From assembly GCA_035281585.1 (NCBI GenBank), contig DATEDP010000011.1, positions 1-40,873 on the forward strand: 40,873 nt of DNA. Reading direction: 5' to 3'. Position 1 is the first letter of the stretch. Each line of letters opens with the position of its first letter. Source of the stretch: a bacterium (lineage in GTDB: Bacteria > UBA10199 > DSSB01). Of the stretch, positions 37,493-40,873 are shown in pieces. The position numbers and the translations under genes are program-made. A model generated the notes under the pieces. It was not told where the DNA came from, searched no databases, and worked only from the letters and a program-made list of their open reading frames with translations.

Positions 37493-38596
37493 ATGGTCTC
37501 GAAGCCCCGAAAGCTCTTTTATCTCTTTCCCTGGCCTTTAATGGCCCTGGTTCTGCTGCTGCTCGGCGCCGGCTTGGTCAACCTCTACAGCGCCTCGACC
37601 GCCGCCGATGGGAGCCTGGCGCCTTATTTTCATTCTCAGCTGATTTGGGTCGGGATCGGCTTGGCTCTCTTGGCACTGACTCAGACCTTCAATTATCGCC
37701 GCCTGTTGGCGGTGGCCCCGCCCTTTTATCTCTTCACCTTGGTTCTGCTGGTCCTGGTGGTGCTGATCGGCAAGAGCTCCGGCGGCCAGAAGAACTGGCT
37801 GGCGCTGGGGCCGTTTCGCTTTCAGCCGAGCGAGCTGGCCAAGCTTTCGCTCATCCTGCTGCTGGCGAAATATTTCCAAGCCCCGGCGCCGGCCAAGCGT
37901 TTCCTGAGCTATTGGCTCAAGCCGATGGGCTTGGTGCTCTTGCCGATGGCCTTGATTTTGGCCGAGCGCGATCTGGGCTCGGCGCTCTTCTTCGGTTTGA
38001 TCGGCCTGACCTTTCTTTTTCTGGCGGGGCTGCCGGCGCGTTACCTGGTCTATGGCCTGATTTTGGCCTCACTGTGCAGCGTCGGGGCTTACCGATATTT
38101 CCTGAGCGGCTATCAGAAGAGCCGGATCCAAACTTTCTTGAACCCGGAAAGCGATCCCCGCGGAAAAGGCTATCACCTCATCCAGTCGAAGATCGCGGTC
38201 GGATCGGGACAATGGCTGGGCAAGGGCTTCCTGAAAGGGGATTTGAACAAGTTCCGATTCCTGCCCGAGCGCCACACCGATTTCGTCTTCCCGGTCTTGG
38301 CCGAGGAGTGGGGCTTCGCCGGCGGGGCCGCGGCCCTCGGCGGCTTGAGCGTCTTGCTGCTCTTGCTGCTCCAGGGCGCGGGCAAGCTCCAGGACCGCTT
38401 CGGCGCTTACTTGGTGGTCGGGGTCGCCGCCCTGCTTTTTTGGCAGACAGTGATCAACCTCGGCGGCGTGCTCGGACTGATGCCGCTGGCCGGCGTGACG
38501 TTGCCGTTCTTCAGCTACGGCGGATCGGCCCTGCTGACGTCCTTGCTCGGCCTGGGGCTGGCGGCGAATGCGTTGACGCGGAGGTATATGTTTTGA
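37493..38596 (+). CDS. rodA: Peptidoglycan glycosyltransferase RodA
   Basis: A 367-residue SEDS-family polymerase that builds glycan strands with PBP2. It has about ten membrane helices. Family marks are VNLYSAS near the N-terminus, GGQKNWLALGPFRFQPSELAKLSLIL, AERDLGSALFF, ERHTDFVFPVLAEEWGF (the conserved Glu/Asp region) and the terminal GVTLPFFSYGGSALLTSLLGLGL. I chose ATG 37493 because AAAGGAG lies just before it; a longer frame from 37427 would translate the repeat element (TLYPSLALPLQRGGKGE) and is not credible. It ends 3 bases before the next repeat. Confidence 0.97.
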   Translation: MVSKPRKLFYLFPWPLMALVLLLLGAGLVNLYSASTAADGSLAPYFHSQLIWVGIGLALLALTQTFNYRRLLAVAPPFYLFTLVLLVLVVLIGKSSGGQKNWLALGPFRFQPSELAKLSLILLLAKYFQAPAPAKRFLSYWLKPMGLVLLPMALILAERDLGSALFFGLIGLTFLFLAGLPARYLVYGLILASLCSVGAYRYFLSGYQKSRIQTFLNPESDPRGKGYHLIQSKIAVGSGQWLGKGFLKGDLNKFRFLPERHTDFVFPVLAEEWGFAGGAAALGGLSVLLLLLLQGAGKLQDRFGAYLVVGVAALLFWQTVINLGGVLGLMPLAGVTLPFFSYGGSALLTSLLGLGLAANALTRRYMF

Positions 38597-38599
38597 ATT

Positions 38600-38713
38600 C
38601 CCTCCCCTTTGTAAGGGGGGGGTTAGGGAGGGGTAGAGCGCTCGCGTCATGCAAAAATTTTGCAGGACGCACGCGTTCTACCTCCCCTGACCCCCTCCTT
38701 ACAAAGGAGGGGG
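38600..38713. repeat. Inverted-repeat element, type A, between rodA and trxA
   Basis: The left arm starts CCCTCCCCTTTGTAAGGGGG; the right arm ends CTTACAAAGGAGGGGG. The centre holds GCAAAAATTTTGC, a further small palindrome. It fills the gap between the convergent rodA and trxA genes, 3 and 8 bases from their stops, and could terminate both. Confidence 0.92.
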
Positions 38714-38721
38714 AAGAAAAC

Positions 38722-39051
38722 TTACAGCGACTTTTGGATGAACTGGTCCAGCGTCGGCTTCGGCACCGAGCCGACCAATTGGTCGACGACCTTGCCGCCT
38801 TTGACCAGCAGCAAAGTGGGGATGCCGCGCACGCCGTACTGGGCGGGTGTGTCGGGATTTTCGTCCACGTTCATCTTGAAGACCTTGAGCTTGCCTTGGG
38901 TTTCGTCGGCGACTTGGTCGACGAGCGGACCCAAAGCCCGGCAAGGACCGCACCATTCGGCCCAGAAATCGACCAAGGCGGGCAGGTCGGAACCCAGGAC
39001 CTCGCTCTGGAAATTGGCGTCGGTGGCGATCTTGACGTTGGGGCTAGCCAT
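38722..39051 (-). CDS. trxA: Thioredoxin
   Basis: A 109-residue cytoplasmic thioredoxin that reduces protein disulfides. The active site WCGPC (33-37) is canonical, with VDFWAEWCGPCRALGPLVDQ ahead of it, the cis-proline in GIPTLLL and the glycine-rich terminal helix region (VGSVPKPTLDQFIQ). No signal peptide is present. AAGGAG lies 8 bases before the ATG. On the minus strand TATAAT (39099-39094) in the upstream gap is a likely -10 box, though I see no good -35 at the right distance. It is convergent with rodA and divergent from the permease gene. Confidence 0.97.
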   Translation of the reverse strand: MASPNVKIATDANFQSEVLGSDLPALVDFWAEWCGPCRALGPLVDQVADETQGKLKVFKMNVDENPDTPAQYGVRGIPTLLLVKGGKVVDQLVGSVPKPTLDQFIQKSL

Positions 39052-39137
39052 GGAAAATCTCCTTCTTCATCGTTCAGGCTCTCAAGATAAATCATTATAG
39101 CCTCGGCAAAGTCAAACGATGTATGAAGGTTAAGGAG

Positions 39138-39264
39138 ATTCGCATTCAGAACATATTTTTGAACGGGTCCTGTCCGGTCTGCACCCCCACCGTCCTCGCT
39201 TCGCTCCGGGCGGCGGGGGGCCCCCGCCCGGCCACCCATTCAAAAATATGTTCTGAATGCGAAT
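39138..39264. repeat. Large inverted repeat with 26-bp perfect arms and GC-rich centre
   Basis: ATTCGCATTCAGAACATATT plus TTTGAA (39138-39163) is exactly mirrored at 39239-39264; with one mismatch the arms extend to 31 bases. The 75-base centre is GC-rich, with GGCGGGGGGCCCCCGCC able to fold on its own. The AT-rich arms contrast with the core and are unrelated to the other repeats here. There is no coding capacity. It lies in the divergent trxA-permease gap. Confidence 0.88.
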
Positions 39265-39287
39265 GATTATTTGGGATTGGATGAAGG

Positions 39288-40085
39288 ATGAATTTTAAGC
39301 TGCTCTTCGGCGGTAGCCTGGTTCTGTTCATGGTGCTCTTGGCCTTGCTCGCGCCGATCCTGCCGATGCCTTCGCCCGATGTCTCGGACATGGCCGGCGA
39401 GCTGAAGGGGCCCTCGGTCCAGCACCTGCTGGGTCAGGACGAAGAGGGGCGCGATGTGCTCTCCCGGGTCATCTATGGAGCCCGGCTTTCGCTCTTGATT
39501 TCCTTCCTCACCGTCGCGATCTCGCTTTCGATCGGCACCTTGGTCGGCTTGATCGCCGGTTACTTCGGTGGCCGGCTCGACGAGGCTTTCGTCTTTCTAA
39601 GCGATCTGTTCATGGCCTTCCCCTCGATCCTCTTGATCATCGCCTTGGCCTCCTTCATGCCGCCGAGCATCTTCAACATCATCCTGGTGCTTTCGGTGGT
39701 CGGTTGGGTTTCCTATGCCCGGATCGTCCGCGGCCAAGTCCTGGCCCTGCGCCGAGTGGAGTACGTCCAAGCCGCCGAGACCTTGGGCTTCGGCAGTCCC
39801 CGGATCCTCGTTCGCCACATCTTCCCCAATGTCTTGGGTCCGGTGATCGTCAATGCCACCTTGAGCATCGCCGGTGTGATCATCGCCGAGACCACCCTGT
39901 CGTTTTTGGGCATCGGCGTGCCGCCGGGCACCCCTTCCTGGGGCGCGATGCTCGACGCCGGCGTGGCCTACCTTTTGGTCGCGCCCCATCTCTCGGTCGT
40001 GCCCGGCATCGCGATCATGCTGACGGTCTTGGGTTTCAACTTTTTGGGCGACGCGCTCCGCGATCGCTACGACGTGAGAAATTGA
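39288..40085 (+). CDS. DppC/OppC-type peptide ABC transporter permease
   Basis: A 265-residue inner-membrane permease of the binding-protein-dependent type, with about six helices. N-terminal residues 35-52 (DMAGELKGPSVQHLLGQDE) followed by GRDVLSRVIYGARLSLLI mark the DppC/OppC subfamily. The ATPase-coupling EAA loop is QAAETLGFGSPRILVRHIFP, and the C-terminal SFLGIGVPPGTPSWGAML is also typical. It normally pairs with a DppB-type permease, ATPases and a binding protein; none of these lies in the window, so its partners are elsewhere or it follows a split operon. The ATG at 39288 starts in a hydrophobic N-terminus (MNFKLLFGGSLVLF). Confidence 0.93.
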   Translation: MNFKLLFGGSLVLFMVLLALLAPILPMPSPDVSDMAGELKGPSVQHLLGQDEEGRDVLSRVIYGARLSLLISFLTVAISLSIGTLVGLIAGYFGGRLDEAFVFLSDLFMAFPSILLIIALASFMPPSIFNIILVLSVVGWVSYARIVRGQVLALRRVEYVQAAETLGFGSPRILVRHIFPNVLGPVIVNATLSIAGVIIAETTLSFLGIGVPPGTPSWGAMLDAGVAYLLVAPHLSVVPGIAIMLTVLGFNFLGDALRDRYDVRN

Positions 40086-40090
40086 CGCAA

Positions 40091-40125
40091 ACCCCCCTTT
40101 GAAAAAGGGGGGTTGGGGGGATTTA
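40091..40125. repeat. Single repeat arm, type B, between the permease and nagZ
   Basis: ACCCCCCTTTGAAAAAGGGG continues to GGGGGGATTTA. It matches one arm of the mreC-overlapping element (34831) without the second arm, and still forms a CCCCCCTTT/AAAGGGGGG hairpin. It begins 5 bases after the permease stop and could end that transcript. Confidence 0.85.
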
Positions 40126-40165
40126 GAAATGCAACGAATTCATCTCCCGACATGAAAGATTGACA

Positions 40166-40873
40166 ATGCCTCTAACCAAATTGAAAAAAACCGTGGGATC
40201 GCTGCTGGTGGTCGGATTCGAGGGCCACCGGGTCACCGATTCGCTGGAGAACTTTCTCCAGCAGTGGGACCTTGGCGGGGTCATCCTCTTCAAGCGCAAC
40301 ATCGAGTCCTTCGAGCAGGTGCGGGAGCTGAACCGCACGATCGACGTTTTGGCCAAGGCCGCGCCGATCGTCTCGGTCGATCATGAAGGCGGCCGGGTCT
40401 TTCGCCTCCCCGAGCCTTTCACCGCTTTTCCGCCGATGCGGCTGGTCGGCGAGGCCTGCCTCCGCGACGGCAGCGGGGCCGCGGCTGAGGAGGTCGGCCG
40501 GATCTTCGCCCGGGAGCTGCGGGCCGCCGGCTTCAACGTCGATTACGCCCCGGTCCTTGACGTCGACAGCAATCCCCTAAATCCGATCATCGGCGACCGT
40601 GCCTTTTCCAGCGACCCCGAGGCGGCGTCCGAAGCGGCCTTGTCCTTTTGGCGGGGGCTCGAAGCCGAGGGAGTCCGAGGTTGCGGCAAACATTTTCCCG
40701 GCCATGGCGACACTCGGGAGGATTCTCATCTCACCTTGCCGGTGATCGACAAGCCAGAAAAGGAAATGGTGCTCTGCGAATGGGTTCCCTTCGTCAAGGC
40801 GATCCGAGCCGGGATCCCGCTCCTGATGACCGCCCATGTCCTTTTCCCGGCCCTGGACAAGGACTGGCCGGCC
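40166..40873 (+). CDS. nagZ: Beta-N-acetylglucosaminidase NagZ (family GH3), 3' end outside window
   Basis: The first 236 residues of a GH3 beta-hexosaminidase that removes GlcNAc from GlcNAc-anhydro-muropeptides in cell-wall recycling. The visible barrel carries VDHEGGRVFRL (71-81), the substrate-binding APVLDVDSNPLNPIIGDRAF (128-147) and the KHFPGHGDT loop (175-183), whose Asp-His pair acts as general acid/base in NagZ enzymes. The catalytic nucleophile Asp expected near residue 250 lies beyond the window. No signal peptide is seen, in keeping with a cytoplasmic enzyme. The ATG at 40166 is the first usable start after the repeat arm; one at 40152 is closed by an early stop. Confidence 0.95.
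   Translation, partial: MPLTKLKKTVGSLLVVGFEGHRVTDSLENFLQQWDLGGVILFKRNIESFEQVRELNRTIDVLAKAAPIVSVDHEGGRVFRLPEPFTAFPPMRLVGEACLRDGSGAAAEEVGRIFARELRAAGFNVDYAPVLDVDSNPLNPIIGDRAFSSDPEAASEAALSFWRGLEAEGVRGCGKHFPGHGDTREDSHLTLPVIDKPEKEMVLCEWVPFVKAIRAGIPLLMTAHVLFPALDKDWPA

Noticed and set aside
37423-39090. A 555-codon plus-strand frame over rodA, a repeat and trxA
   Set aside because: It is out of frame with rodA, runs through a repeat element and is antisense to trxA.

Overview
The window reads as a chromosomal segment of a GC-rich, Gram-negative, rod-shaped bacterium. A deltaproteobacterial or Myxococcota/Bdellovibrionota-like lineage (including uncultured relatives) is my inference. It rests on an outer-membrane lipid transport (Mla) operon, a complete rod-shape cluster (mreB, mreC, mreD, mrdA, rodA), a Hanks-type Ser/Thr kinase with PEGA repeats beside an FHA-sigma54 activator, and secreted proteins ending in a Cys-containing tripartite sorting signal. 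No rRNA, tRNA, CRISPR array, phage or transposase gene was seen.

Layout. Positions 1-7010 (minus strand): yggS-proC-yggT-yggU with overlapping genes, then fmdB, then a cassette of a tail-anchored unknown protein, a PEGA-repeat kinase and an FHA-domain sigma54 activator that runs off the left edge. Positions 7247-10247 (plus): an unknown lipoprotein followed by mlaE-mlaF-mlaD. Positions 10504-15205 (plus): the prkA-yhbH-spoVR stress module with its own promoter. Positions 15292-16381 (minus): rpoZ-purC. Positions 16478-18001 (minus): three helical proteins of unknown function. Positions 18234-27297 (minus): a three-gene operon of large secreted CSLREA/beta-helix/DUF11 proteins, two of which are in-frame fusions of once-separate secreted units. 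Positions 27547-31607: an EamA transporter, a DUF2203 protein, coaE, a small helical/TPR-like protein and a CCA-type nucleotidyltransferase. Positions 31628-32647 (minus): a PpiD-like anchored chaperone, divergent from mreB. Positions 32805-38596 (plus): the rod cluster. Positions 38722-40873: trxA (minus), a solitary DppC-type permease and the 5' part of nagZ (plus).

The kinase and the FHA regulator could form a phospho-threonine signalling pair. MreBCD, PBP2 and RodA together make the elongasome, and NagZ recycles the wall material it turns over. MlaEFD moves phospholipid between the membranes.

Two things stand out. First, the CSLREA operon carries five copies of a GGGCRIG-type sorting signal. 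Two of these are internal and each is followed at once by a second signal-peptide-like helix, so the genes look like secreted polyproteins. Second, short inverted-repeat elements sit at most gene boundaries of the rod cluster and have supplied the stop codons and last residues of mreC and mrdA. Three copies of a second palindrome family and one unrelated 26-bp-arm inverted repeat lie elsewhere.
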